NCBI GenBank assembly: GCA_016938735.1
Contig: JAFGUB010000032.1
Coordinates: 148,364-212,363, forward strand
Direction: 5' to 3'
From: Campylobacterales bacterium
GTDB taxonomy: Bacteria > Campylobacterota > Campylobacteria > Campylobacterales > Sulfurimonadaceae
DNA: 64,000 nt
How positions within the stretch are numbered: position 1 is the stretch's first letter; every line of letters begins with the position of its first letter. The notes under the pieces were generated by a model. That model saw only the letters and a program-made list of their open reading frames with translations, did no database searches and was not told the origin of the DNA. A program made the translations under genes and the position numbers. Shown one piece after another: positions 44,702 to 52,811 of this stretch.

Positions 44702-45435
44702 TGCAGAACCGTTACACCGGAGATATCGGAGATTTTGGGAAGTTTCTGCTCTTAAAACACCTTTTTGCGGGTGAAACGATCGCGCTGATCTGGTATCTCT
44801 ACCCAGATGAGATCCACAACACGGACGGCTCTCATACGGTCGAGAAGCGCAACGCCAACGTCTACCGGCACTGTCACGCCGTCGATGCGGCGATGAGCGA
44901 ATGCTTCAACGCCATCCATCAGCACGGCCAGCGTCATGTAGGGCTGTTTGAAACCCATCCGCCCTTAGCAAAGGTGCACTACTTTAAAGAGGCCATCACA
45001 AGAGAGGGGGTTCAGGATCGAAAGGGGTGGCTGCTGCGCGCTCTGGACTTCATCCGCACCCATCAGGCACGGATAGTCTGTCTCGATCCCGATAACGGAG
45101 TGGAGATCGGAGGTATGCAGAGGCTCCCGTTACCCAAGCGGGGCAAATACGCAAGCTACGCCGAGATTGAAGCCTTCGTTGCACTTGAGGGGGTCGCGCA
45201 TCTGCTGATCTATCAGCACTTTCACCGCCAATGCAGTCATGCGCTTCAGATGCAAGCGGCCAAAGAGCGGTTTGAAAGCCTCTATGAGGGGCGCTTACAT
45301 GTAACGATCATTCGCCATAACCCGGTTCAGGCGCGGTTTTATATCATGCTCTCCAAACCGAGCTTTCGCCCCAACACCGGTTTGGCGCTTGAAGGGCTGC
45401 GCTATGGCGACAAGGCGTTTTTTGGGGTGGTTTAA
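44701..45435 (+). CDS. Conserved hypothetical protein (NRYxGDIGDFGK family)
   Basis: 244 residues. The N-terminus QNRYTGDIGDFGKFLLLKHL is characteristic of a family widespread in bacteria and often near mobile DNA; I know no established function. Also LDPDNGVEIGG and LLIYQHFHR, which might be acidic catalytic loops (the DPDNG resembles nuclease or methyltransferase motifs). Palindrome TTACATGTAA at 45295-45304, read Leu-His-Val. Start couples to the leader peptide. Confidence 0.75.
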   Translation: MQNRYTGDIGDFGKFLLLKHLFAGETIALIWYLYPDEIHNTDGSHTVEKRNANVYRHCHAVDAAMSECFNAIHQHGQRHVGLFETHPPLAKVHYFKEAITREGVQDRKGWLLRALDFIRTHQARIVCLDPDNGVEIGGMQRLPLPKRGKYASYAEIEAFVALEGVAHLLIYQHFHRQCSHALQMQAAKERFESLYEGRLHVTIIRHNPVQARFYIMLSKPSFRPNTGLALEGLRYGDKAFFGVV

Positions 45436-45570
45436 AGCGGGCCCAGTTCAGCCGTAGGCGCCTGTACACAAAGCACGCGCGCTTTTGAACGTGGTACCCA
45501 CCCATACATCTGCTTTGCAAAATGCCATACATGTAAGCGTGCCACCCTAAGCCGTGATAGAGTCACCATC

Positions 45571-45909
45571 ATGAAACGCTACCTCGAACCCGATCAGATC
45601 CAAGCGCGCTTCTTTCTGCTCTATTTTCTCTATGGCAGAACCAGGTACGGCTCCAAAGGAAACGACGCGCAGCGCATCGGCGCTCTCAGCGCCTACAGGG
45701 CGATGATGAATCTCTACAAGCCTATGGCCCTGCGCCGTGAGCGTGTCTTGATCGCAGAGACCAGATCGCTGACCTTGGCCCTGTGTGACAAGGCCAGACG
45801 GGAGTTGCCCGAGGGGGCGCTTTTGGACGCATTTTTGGACACGATTGAGACCATTAATGTTTATGTTGCTGACACACCCCGGTCACTCTCTTCACGAGTG
45901 AAAGAGTGA
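45571..45909 (+). CDS. Hypothetical protein, 112 residues
   Basis: Helical, basic protein (QARFFLLYFLYGRTRYGSKGND, YRAMMNLYKPMALRRERVLIAETRSLTLAL). No clear ribosome site. The stop lies within the 3' arm of the hairpin listed next, so its last residues are encoded by the hairpin. A near-copy of the palindrome (ATACATGTAA) lies 35 bases upstream at 45527. Confidence 0.5.
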   Translation: MKRYLEPDQIQARFFLLYFLYGRTRYGSKGNDAQRIGALSAYRAMMNLYKPMALRRERVLIAETRSLTLALCDKARRELPEGALLDAFLDTIETINVYVADTPRSLSSRVKE

Positions 45910-45915
45910 CCGGGG
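45877..45915 (+). terminator. Strong hairpin overlapping a stop codon
   Basis: CCCCGGTCACTCT and AGAGTGACCGGGG form a 13-pair stem with a 13-base loop. The downstream bases AATAGAAAAAATG contain no T-run, so on the plus strand it is a poor intrinsic terminator. It could instead block or protect the transcript's 3' end. Confidence 0.55.
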
Positions 45916-46602
45916 AATAGAAAAAATGCCAGCAACGAAGACCACAAGCCCAAGCAAGCGGCAAGCCCGGTACCTTCACCATTTGCCTCAAACCGCCTCA
46001 TACCCGCTTCACCTATGCTTCACCTGACCCAAACGCAGCAGAGCCAAAAACCTAAAACGTGACTTTAGTATCTCAAAAAGTGCTTCAGATCGCCATCAAT
46101 GCTTGCTTCTATCAAGTGCGCAAAAAAAGCAGACGCTCCTCCAAAGCCACACCTACAGCCCTTGCAGCTCCTTCACACACTGCTTCATTCCGTCTCATCG
46201 ATGCTTCAGATCGCCTGATTTCACGCGTCAAATATAGAGGCTGAATTTTTTCAGCTCGCTTTACGATAGAGCATAACCATTATCAAGAGGCGCCTACCAT
46301 GATTGTTATCTCTCATCTACTTTAAACCGCGCTATTGGCGCAGCGCCTCACCTCTTTATCATCAAACTTCTTTCTCTTTTTCCGCTCCAGTTTGACGGTG
46401 GGTACTTTTTGCACATCCGCTCTTCACTTCTGTCCTCCGCGACATCACTTGGGACATTTCGCGACACTGTCTTTAAATAAATCGCAGTTCTAAACATACT
46501 GCCGTGTGCAACAACTCTGTCTCTTCCCATGGGGGAAAACCTATCTTACCGCTTAGGTGCAGATGAGCATCGTGCGGCATATTTACTGGTCAGGAGCCAC
46601 CC
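45916..46602. other. 687-bp region without a recognised gene
   Basis: Low coding signal. TGCTTCAGATCGCC occurs twice (about 46081 and 46204). No promoter or RNA fold stands out. Small ORFs here lack ribosome sites and protein-like composition. Confidence 0.5.
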
Positions 46603-47010
46603 ATGTTCAACAAAAAGCAAAAAGAGGAGTGCGCGCTTGCGCTGGGGCTTAGCTTAGAAGAGCTCGATGCGTTTGCACGTCGGTATCGCGGTCATCTCAA
46701 CAAGCATCTCAAACACGAGTCGCTCTCGATAAACATCATATTGCTGGGATTTAGCCTGCTCAAAAAGGTCAAGGAGGCATCAGAGCAACCGCCCAAACCA
46801 CAAATCAACTTTGGGACACTGAGCAATGAAGCGCTCAAAAAGTACGGCGTCGAAATCTTGGAGTTGTCGCGTGAAGGCTATGGAGCGACGCGGCTTTGTA
46901 AAGCGATGCGAGAACGTCACAACGCCGTCATCTCCAAATCGACAATGGAGCGCTTTTTGAGACTCAATAAAGAGGAGGTGAAACATGGCAAATCTACGGG
47001 GGAACAGTAG
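46603..47010 (+). CDS. Hypothetical HTH-like protein upstream of a recombinase
   Basis: 135 residues, CAGGAG before ATG. Helical N-terminus; the C-terminal third (LSREGYGATRLCKAMRERHN, then VISKSTMERFLR) reads as a helix-turn-helix of the resolvase/transposase kind. Overlaps the recombinase gene by 26 bases, so the two are cotranslated. Likely a partner or regulator of the recombinase. Confidence 0.6.
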   Translation: MFNKKQKEECALALGLSLEELDAFARRYRGHLNKHLKHESLSINIILLGFSLLKKVKEASEQPPKPQINFGTLSNEALKKYGVEILELSREGYGATRLCKAMRERHNAVISKSTMERFLRLNKEEVKHGKSTGEQ

Positions 47011-47854
47011 CGAGAAGCAAATCAAAGATGCATTTCATCGGCTGGTGGCCTTTGGCCAAGGCAGACGCGATACGGACCTCAAAGGCCAAACCCATTCGCT
47101 CGGAACAGCCGATAAGCGACTGACAGAACTTAAAGCCTTTGGAGACTATATGCACACCATCGACTTTACAGGCAAGCTCAATACGATGATGCATCCACAG
47201 ATGATGGAGCAATTCTTTGCTTCGCGTCTTGAAGGGTTGCAAAGCAGTTCCAAAGAGAGCGTCTTGCGCACATGGTCATCAATGACCGAAGGTTTAAAAG
47301 AGAAAAATATCTCCATCGATCTGGATCAAAGCTATTTCGACGGTAAAGTGCAGCAGTTGCGGGATCAAGGGCCTATCAGGGAGGCAAAAACCAAACAGGC
47401 GGTTCAAAACCTTGATCGTGTACTCAATGAGCTCTATGACAAGAGGATGGAGAGCGGCATCTATGCCGAAATCATGGCCCAAACCGGATTGCGTTCGCGT
47501 GAGGCGTATGAGCTGATGCGCCACAGCGAGCGCTACTGCGTTGCCCTAAACAATGGCTATGTGGTTCGCGGTCTCAAAGGAAAGGGCAACCACCGATATG
47601 CAGATAAACCGATCTCCGTAGAGTTGCTGCGCAACATCCAAAACATCCAGAAGCTTCCCTCGCTCTCCACCTTGACCCGAGACTTCAAAGTGATGGGATT
47701 AAACGCCCATCGCTTCCGATATAGCTATGCCCGAAACAGGGTCGAAGCGCTCTATACACAGGGGGTTGAGCACCACACCGTACTCAAAAGCGTATCGCAG
47801 GAGCTCAACCACAAGCGTGAGGAGATGACGCAGTATTACATCAAGCGGGCGTAA
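46985..47854 (+). CDS. Tyrosine recombinase / phage-type integrase
   Basis: 289 residues, GAGGTG before ATG. Catalytic residues visible: Arg in QTGLRSREAYELM, Lys in RGLKGKGNHR, His-x-x-Arg in LNAHRFRYSYARN, His in ELNHKREEM and Tyr in TQYYIKRA at the very C-terminus. The N-terminal 100 residues would be the core-binding domain. Its last 235 bases exist as a degraded second copy at 52040-52275. It is internal to the island and probably marks an older element nested within it. Confidence 0.85.
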   Translation: MANLRGNSSEKQIKDAFHRLVAFGQGRRDTDLKGQTHSLGTADKRLTELKAFGDYMHTIDFTGKLNTMMHPQMMEQFFASRLEGLQSSSKESVLRTWSSMTEGLKEKNISIDLDQSYFDGKVQQLRDQGPIREAKTKQAVQNLDRVLNELYDKRMESGIYAEIMAQTGLRSREAYELMRHSERYCVALNNGYVVRGLKGKGNHRYADKPISVELLRNIQNIQKLPSLSTLTRDFKVMGLNAHRFRYSYARNRVEALYTQGVEHHTVLKSVSQELNHKREEMTQYYIKRA

Positions 47855-47975
47855 TAAATCGTACTATTGCTTTGTCAATTTCGACTATTTTTCGCAATAG
47901 AACATTTAATATGATAAAATAATAAGCATAAAACATTTACAATAATCAGTCCCATCAAGTACCAAGGAGTAATAG

Positions 47976-48410
47976 TTGAAATATAAACTAACGTTGGCAT
48001 TAAGTGTTATTAATATAGTCATACTTGTAAATTGTGGTGGAGGCGGCGGAAGTGGAGGCGGTTCAAATTCAATTTCTTCCAGCACACCAATCAGTTCGAT
48101 AGCAGGAAGTGATACTTTATTTTCATCGAATTCAAGCCTATCAAGCACTCCGGAGCAGGAGCCATCCACATCATCAGAGTCAAGTTCGTCTTCTTCGTCG
48201 GTAAGTTCTATATCCGCTCCCGGAACGAATCCGGCATCTTCCAGCATGAGTTCATCAGTAATTGAGTCCACTTCTTCATCCATTCAAAGCTCTGCAAGCT
48301 CATTAACGCAAATCGTGGTTGACTATACAGATCTCCCCGGTGTGGCCCCATCATCTCATGCCGCTTCTTCGGTTTCAAACTATCCATTTGAGCTACCGGG
48401 TAAGCAATAG
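47976..48410 (+). CDS. Serine-rich lipoprotein
   Basis: 144 residues from TTG 47976 with AAGGAG 6 bases upstream. Lipoprotein signal ending in LVNCG, then GGGGG/GGGS linker and about 90 residues over half serine. The C-terminus (DYTDLPGVAPSSHAASSVSNY) is different. Looks like a surface-exposed flexible spacer. Located upstream of the subtilase gene on the same strand; both are exported. Confidence 0.6.
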   Translation: MKYKLTLALSVINIVILVNCGGGGGSGGGSNSISSSTPISSIAGSDTLFSSNSSLSSTPEQEPSTSSESSSSSSSVSSISAPGTNPASSSMSSSVIESTSSSIQSSASSLTQIVVDYTDLPGVAPSSHAASSVSNYPFELPGKQ

Positions 48411-48418
48411 GTGGCTTT

Positions 48419-48508
48419 ATGTTAAAAGTTTTTGCAGCAAACACAACAATAATTCTGTGCTTCAATTGCTCTATTCCACTACAAAACAACCAACACCAAG
48501 GAATCTAA
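48419..48508 (+). CDS. Possible 29-residue peptide before the subtilase
   Basis: MLKVFAANTTIILCFNCSIP and nine more residues. Its TAA directly abuts the subtilase ATG, so it may couple translation. A hydrophobic stretch before Cys hints at a tiny lipopeptide, but this is weak. Confidence 0.3.
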   Translation: MLKVFAANTTIILCFNCSIPLQNNQHQGI

Positions 48509-50470
48509 ATGCTAAAACATACCGTCTATATTGCTGCCGCTATTGCCTTTCTCACCTCTTCGCTATTCGCTGAATCTTACTATAACAACGGGGTTCTGGT
48601 CGAAATGACACCAAGTAAACTGCGTGCGGATAAACACGGAGAGGCTGTGTATATCACCCCGAACGGTGCCACCATCGCCATCGGATCGACGGTTATCGCA
48701 GCCCTTAAGCCGGATAGTGAAGCCGCAAAAAATCCTGCGGCTTTTTTCTATGGGCACGGTCTTGATATTGTTGGCACAGTCGGGTCTCTGCCCTTGACGT
48801 TTAAGCTGCAGCCTGCTGAGGGCGAGAGCGTATTTGCCGTTGCGCGTAAGCTTTTTGAGAGTGGAGAGGTGCGTTATGCCGAGCCTTCTATGACGCCTGA
48901 TCGCAAAGCTTTCTCGCTTTCGGTTAACGATCCTCTCGGCAAATATGCATGGCACCTTGAAAACACAGAGTCCATGGAGGTTTTTAACTGGTTGACTGCA
49001 GAAGTCGTCCCGCTGAACAACACGTTCGGCGTCGATATTGATGTGGAGCGGGCTTGGGAGCTCTCCACCGGCGAAGGCCAGATCATCGCTATTTTTGATG
49101 ACGGCCTCAAAACCCAACACGAAGACCTTGTGGGGAAAAACACCTATGGCCGTAATCTTTTTACGGGCACCAGTATTGTTGATCCGTCAGCCGAAGCGTA
49201 TGCCGCAGGCGCCGGGCACGGAACACCCGTAGCCGGAATCGCCGCAGCTTATGGAAACAATGGAAAAGGCAGCGTGGGCGTGGCCTATGACACCAAGCTG
49301 TCAACATACAAAATGCTTCACCCTGACAGCAGCGAATCACTATATCCCAATGTTGCCGAAGACGTGCTCATCCCAGCGTTTGAGCATGCTGCGCAGAGCG
49401 CCAATGTGATCAACTGCAGCTGGGGTGGCGGCTATGTCAGTCAGGTTATGCGTGACGCAATTTTGCGTCTTTCAAAGAACGGGCGTGGCGGTAAAGGGAC
49501 GATCATCGTGTTTGCTGCCGGAAACAGCGCGCTACCGGGCAAGACTTCTACCGGCTACGATTGGTCACATCAAGAGGCGGCAATGGAAGGGGTGATCGGT
49601 GTTGGCGCAGTGAAAAGCAACGGGGAGATCGCTTCTTATTCCAACTATGGAAAAGAGCTTGACATTTGTGCGCCTTCAGGTGACTTTGGCATAGTAGCCA
49701 CTGCCCCCGGCTTGGCTGATGATATCAACGACCCAAGTTATGATAGGCTCCCCGACTATACTAAAAACAACGGCTATGAAGAATATTGGAATGTGCTTGG
49801 TCAGGGCTTTAACGGGACATCAGGGGCGGCCCCGATCGTCTCCGGTGCCATCGCTTTGGCGCTCGACACCAACCCCGACCTAACGTTTAACCAAGTCAAA
49901 TCGTTGTTGGCTAATACAGCGGTTAAGATGACCAACTTTTATGATTTCGACGAGAACGGTCGCAATGATCGGGTCGGGCCCGGAACCCTTAATGCAGGGA
50001 ACTTGGTGTTCGCAGCCGACGCTGTCAAAAAGTTGACAGCGACCAAACAGTCGATCTCCGGTCATTTCATTCATTTCGGTGACGGTGCCTACGATTGGAT
50101 CTATGTCGCAAACGGAGGCGGAGCCCTGAAGCTTACCGGGCTCAATACGAACACCGGCGAGCTGACGTGGGCCAACCTTGACGGTACGGCCACTGTCAAC
50201 GCATCAGCATCGTCCGTCACATTCAGCGGTGTCACTACGGGCGCTCCGTCTGTCAATGGAAAAACGTACCCTATCAACGGGCACTTCATCCGCTACGGAA
50301 CGCGCACTGCCTATGAGTGGGTATACGTGCCTCACAATGGCAGCTATGTGGCTAAACTCGAAGGTATGGGCGATGACGGTAGTCTGAAATGGACGCTTAT
50401 CGACACACCTGCCGACCCTGTTTTTTCATCTGTGAGTGTCGGTGCGGATGGCATTACATTCGTTAATTAA
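48509..50470 (+). CDS. Secreted subtilisin-like serine protease (S8 family)
   Basis: 653 residues. Signal peptide (MLKHTVYIAAAIAFLTSSLFA), a prodomain (about 25-130 ending AEPS), then the peptidase with Asp in IIAIFDDGLKTQHED (about 198), His in GAGHGTPVAGIAAA (about 237), oxyanion Asn in VFAAGNSALPG, and Ser in FNGTSGAAPIVSGA (about 437). Two C-terminal repeats of about 60 residues follow (SGHFIHFGDGAYDWIYV and NGHFIRYGTRTAYEWVYV), probably binding or attachment modules. It would be exported by Sec and act outside the cell or on the surface. Preceded by the Ser-rich lipoprotein. Confidence 0.9.
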   Translation: MLKHTVYIAAAIAFLTSSLFAESYYNNGVLVEMTPSKLRADKHGEAVYITPNGATIAIGSTVIAALKPDSEAAKNPAAFFYGHGLDIVGTVGSLPLTFKLQPAEGESVFAVARKLFESGEVRYAEPSMTPDRKAFSLSVNDPLGKYAWHLENTESMEVFNWLTAEVVPLNNTFGVDIDVERAWELSTGEGQIIAIFDDGLKTQHEDLVGKNTYGRNLFTGTSIVDPSAEAYAAGAGHGTPVAGIAAAYGNNGKGSVGVAYDTKLSTYKMLHPDSSESLYPNVAEDVLIPAFEHAAQSANVINCSWGGGYVSQVMRDAILRLSKNGRGGKGTIIVFAAGNSALPGKTSTGYDWSHQEAAMEGVIGVGAVKSNGEIASYSNYGKELDICAPSGDFGIVATAPGLADDINDPSYDRLPDYTKNNGYEEYWNVLGQGFNGTSGAAPIVSGAIALALDTNPDLTFNQVKSLLANTAVKMTNFYDFDENGRNDRVGPGTLNAGNLVFAADAVKKLTATKQSISGHFIHFGDGAYDWIYVANGGGALKLTGLNTNTGELTWANLDGTATVNASASSVTFSGVTTGAPSVNGKTYPINGHFIRYGTRTAYEWVYVPHNGSYVAKLEGMGDDGSLKWTLIDTPADPVFSSVSVGADGITFVN

Positions 50471-50474
50471 GTTA

Positions 50475-50492
50475 TTGACGCCAGAAAATGAA
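50475..50492. repeat. Direct repeat flanking the duplicated gene pair, left
   Basis: TTGACGCCAGAAAATGAA; the partner TTGACACCAGAAAATGAA is at 51846-51863 (17 of 18 match). They bracket 1.35 kb. Confidence 0.65.
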
Positions 50493-50589
50493 ATTTTCTA
50501 AAAAGTATAGTTGGTGGCAGTAGAAGTCCATGCATTGCAGAGGCTGCGAAGCATCGCGTGGGGTGTATGCGCAGCGTACGGCAGGAGGC

Positions 50590-50955
50590 TCAGTAAAGCG
50601 TAATGCCGCGCAGTAAATTGATGTATTCGGGCGCCCTGATATGGGCTGCATCTACCATGCCAATCAGCATTTTCCGAACGATTTTTCGGGATTCGTCCCC
50701 GTGCGGGTGGGCGCTTAAAAAGCGCGTGTGATGTGCCTCAAAAGCCGCAATCTGATTACGGTCAAAAGTGTAGCGGTCAGGGTGCAAAGAGTAATCGATA
50801 AATCGTATCGCGGCATCTACCTCGACGATCCGCATATTGGCCGGCGATAGCGGACCTGTCATATCTTTTTTTGCCTGCGGCGTATGCACTGTTTCGGCGC
50901 CATACTGACCCGCATAATGGTAATCGCCGCTGACCATGTCCAAAAATGAGTTACC
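50590..50955 (-). CDS. Hypothetical protein B, second copy
   Basis: 121 residues from ATG 50955 (MGNSFLDMVSGDYHYAGQ). About three-quarters identical by eye to the copy at 20037, strongest in the last 60 residues. Here the preceding gene A is broken, so this copy may or may not be expressed. AAAAGGAGAGTAAA precedes the ATG. Confidence 0.65.
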   Translation of the reverse strand, partial: GNSFLDMVSGDYHYAGQYGAETVHTPQAKKDMTGPLSPANMRIVEVDAAIRFIDYSLHPDRYTFDRNQIAAFEAHHTRFLSAHPHGDESRKIVRKMLIGMVDAAHIRAPEYINLLRGITLY

Positions 50956-50959
50956 CATT

Positions 50960-51366
50960 TTACTCTCCTTTTCGCATATCATATTCGAGGTACTTGATCT
51001 GTTTTGCCATCTCACGCAAGTAGACTTTAATATCCTCGGCAGATATGGCCAGACGGTCTTGCAGGCGATCCAACTCGTCCAACGCCTCAGAGATTGCAGT
51101 CTTTGCGCCGGCACTTAATCTGCCATTTGACAGCGCGGTTGCGATGCGCTGTCTGAGCGACATGATCTCCGGGTCGGTGTAGTCATACACTCCCGGCATC
51201 TGCACTTTTTTGCCTCTACCACGGCTCGCTCCACCGCTTTTATATCCACCTTTTTTGCCTTAACACCAAAGACCTTTTTTGAGACCTTATCGTGCTCTTC
51301 TGTTTTGACAGCATCCAAGAATTCCTCAATTAGATACCATAAGCCGATCCCCTGCGCCGAGTTCAT
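50960..51366 (-). pseudogene. Hypothetical protein A, second copy, frame-broken
   Basis: The first frame begins MNSAQGIGLWYLIEEFLDAV and runs through KVFGVKAKKVDIKAVERAVV to about 51210. The second begins at about 51205 (QMPGVYDYTDPEIMSLRQRI) and continues to 50960. Against the intact copy at 19628 only one base is gained or lost at EAKK(V)QM. Rest of the protein is well kept, so the break is recent or a sequence error. Confidence 0.7.
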
Positions 51367-51430
51367 GCCAGCTCCTTTTCATACTATTTTATCTGTTTCT
51401 TGCGGTTGTGTCCAGACCCTTTCTGGAGTA

Positions 51431-51835
51431 TCAATTTTCACCTGCCAAGCCGTACCGCTCAGCAATGACACCATACGCCCTTTGCGCCTTATCAAAATCA
51501 AGCTTAAGCAGTTGAAATTCCGCCCCTCTCCCCGTCATCTCATAGCGGATCTTCACGGCCTCAAAGAAAGCCTCCGCAACAGTTCTTTCGCCCACGGTAA
51601 AGCGCCTGTGGCGCAGCTTGCGATCCTCTGCAAGCCAGCGAGCGATAAACGCAATTGAATGTCGGTCGCCAAGATAGGCGACACCCACGCCATCGACACC
51701 GACGGAATTATTGCGCCGGGGCCTTCCGTGCTCTTTTTCCGATCGCTCATGGTGGCCGACCGCAAGGCTCGCATATTCATCTCTCCAGCTATTCTCCTCT
51801 GTGAATGTCAGTAGTGGAAGTGTTGAATTTTTCAA
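51431..51835 (-). CDS. Hypothetical island protein, 134 residues
   Basis: Start MKNSTLPLLTFTEENSWRDE. Helical C-terminal half (RFTVGERTVAEAFFEAVKIR, FQLLKLDFDKAQRAYGVIAE). Lies between the duplicated pair and the right direct repeat, so part of the same cassette. Ribosome site not clear; no family recognised. Confidence 0.45.
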   Translation of the reverse strand: MKNSTLPLLTFTEENSWRDEYASLAVGHHERSEKEHGRPRRNNSVGVDGVGVAYLGDRHSIAFIARWLAEDRKLRHRRFTVGERTVAEAFFEAVKIRYEMTGRGAEFQLLKLDFDKAQRAYGVIAERYGLAGEN

Positions 51836-52039
51836 TTAATAATTCTTGACACCAGAAAATGAAGTGTTGTGATCTCACAGCTATAGCGCAATTGTGTCGG
51901 CTCCCTCTACTGGCGGGGCCGATGATTCAGACGTAGGTCTCTATCCTAACATTTTAGGAAATAAGTTTTGAAGGGGTTTTGATGTTGAAAATAATAATAC
52001 TTGTAGGCACATTGACAGCTTTATGTCTTAGCGCTCCCA
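51836..52039. other. Junction region with gene pieces
   Basis: Holds the right direct repeat, a C-terminal fragment of a secreted-type protein (SYSAIVSAPSTGGADDSDVG and on to a stop at about 51970), and ATG 51981 that opens a signal peptide (LKIIILVGTLTALCLSAPR) which breaks into the recombinase remnant. Confidence 0.45.
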
Positions 52040-52275
52040 GATAAGCCAATTTCCGCAGAGCTACTGCGCAACATCCAAAACATCCAGAAGCTCCCCTCAC
52101 TCTTCACTTTGACACGAGACTTCAAAGCGATGGGATTAAACGCCCATCGCTTCTGATATAGCTATGCCCGAAACAGGGTCGAAGCGCTCTATGCAAATAC
52201 TGTCTTAAAGAGCGTATCGCAGGAGCTTAACCACAAGCGTGAGGAGATGACGCAGTATTACATCAAGCGGGCTTA
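52040..52275 (+). pseudogene. Remnant of a tyrosine recombinase 3' end
   Basis: About 90% identical to 47618-47853. An Arg codon in HRFRYS has become TGA (GCTTCTGATATAGC), and a stretch of about 15 bases is missing where the intact copy reads TQGVEHHT. No N-terminal part exists. Confidence 0.85.
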
Positions 52276-52405
52276 AATGCTTGACATGATTGGCTTGAGC
52301 TCAATTTTGACAGGGGCAAAAGCTATAAAAATTGGAATATCACAGCTATAAAGATGTTTGCTTTAACTGCAACAAATAATATGATTTTTACGATATTATA
52401 CAATA

Positions 52406-52807
52406 ATGAAATTCAAAGAGTGTAGTGTGATGTATATCAATAAAGCCATGCAAATTCGCGCCGTTTGCGACAACATTAAAGCCCCCACACGTTATGTGAT
52501 TCAACCAAAAAGTATCCATGCAAAATTACATACCGATATTGATAAGATCCTTGATGAATTAAAAAATGAAATGATCGATATTTTTGCAAAAAAAATAGAA
52601 TCCAAGACATCATCACCGATAGAAAAAAAACTGATTAACACGGAAGAATTTGAAAAAATTTATGGAATCTCCAAAAAACAGCAGGCAAGAATGAGAGGTC
52701 TGCGCGGTAAGAGACGACTGCCATTTCAACAAGCCGGCGAAAACTCAAAAATATATTATAGTATTGAAGAAATAGAAGAATATTTTAAAAATAATGGATA
52801 TCGTTAA
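52406..52807 (+). CDS. Excisionase/AlpA-like DNA-binding protein
   Basis: 133 residues. The C-terminal part (NTEEFEKIYGISKKQQARMR, then SKIYYSIEEIEEYFKNNGYR) has the MerR-like winged helix of AlpA and Xis proteins. It faces the integrase gene (convergent, 4 bases apart). This suits a recombination directionality factor for the island. Start could be ATG 52430. Confidence 0.6.
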   Translation: MKFKECSVMYINKAMQIRAVCDNIKAPTRYVIQPKSIHAKLHTDIDKILDELKNEMIDIFAKKIESKTSSPIEKKLINTEEFEKIYGISKKQQARMRGLRGKRRLPFQQAGENSKIYYSIEEIEEYFKNNGYR

Positions 52808-52811
52808 TATT

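Noticed and set aside
45916..46602. Genes in the 46-kb gap
   Set aside because: Short ORFs on either strand lack ribosome sites and look random; a twice-occurring 14-mer is too little to call a repeat family.
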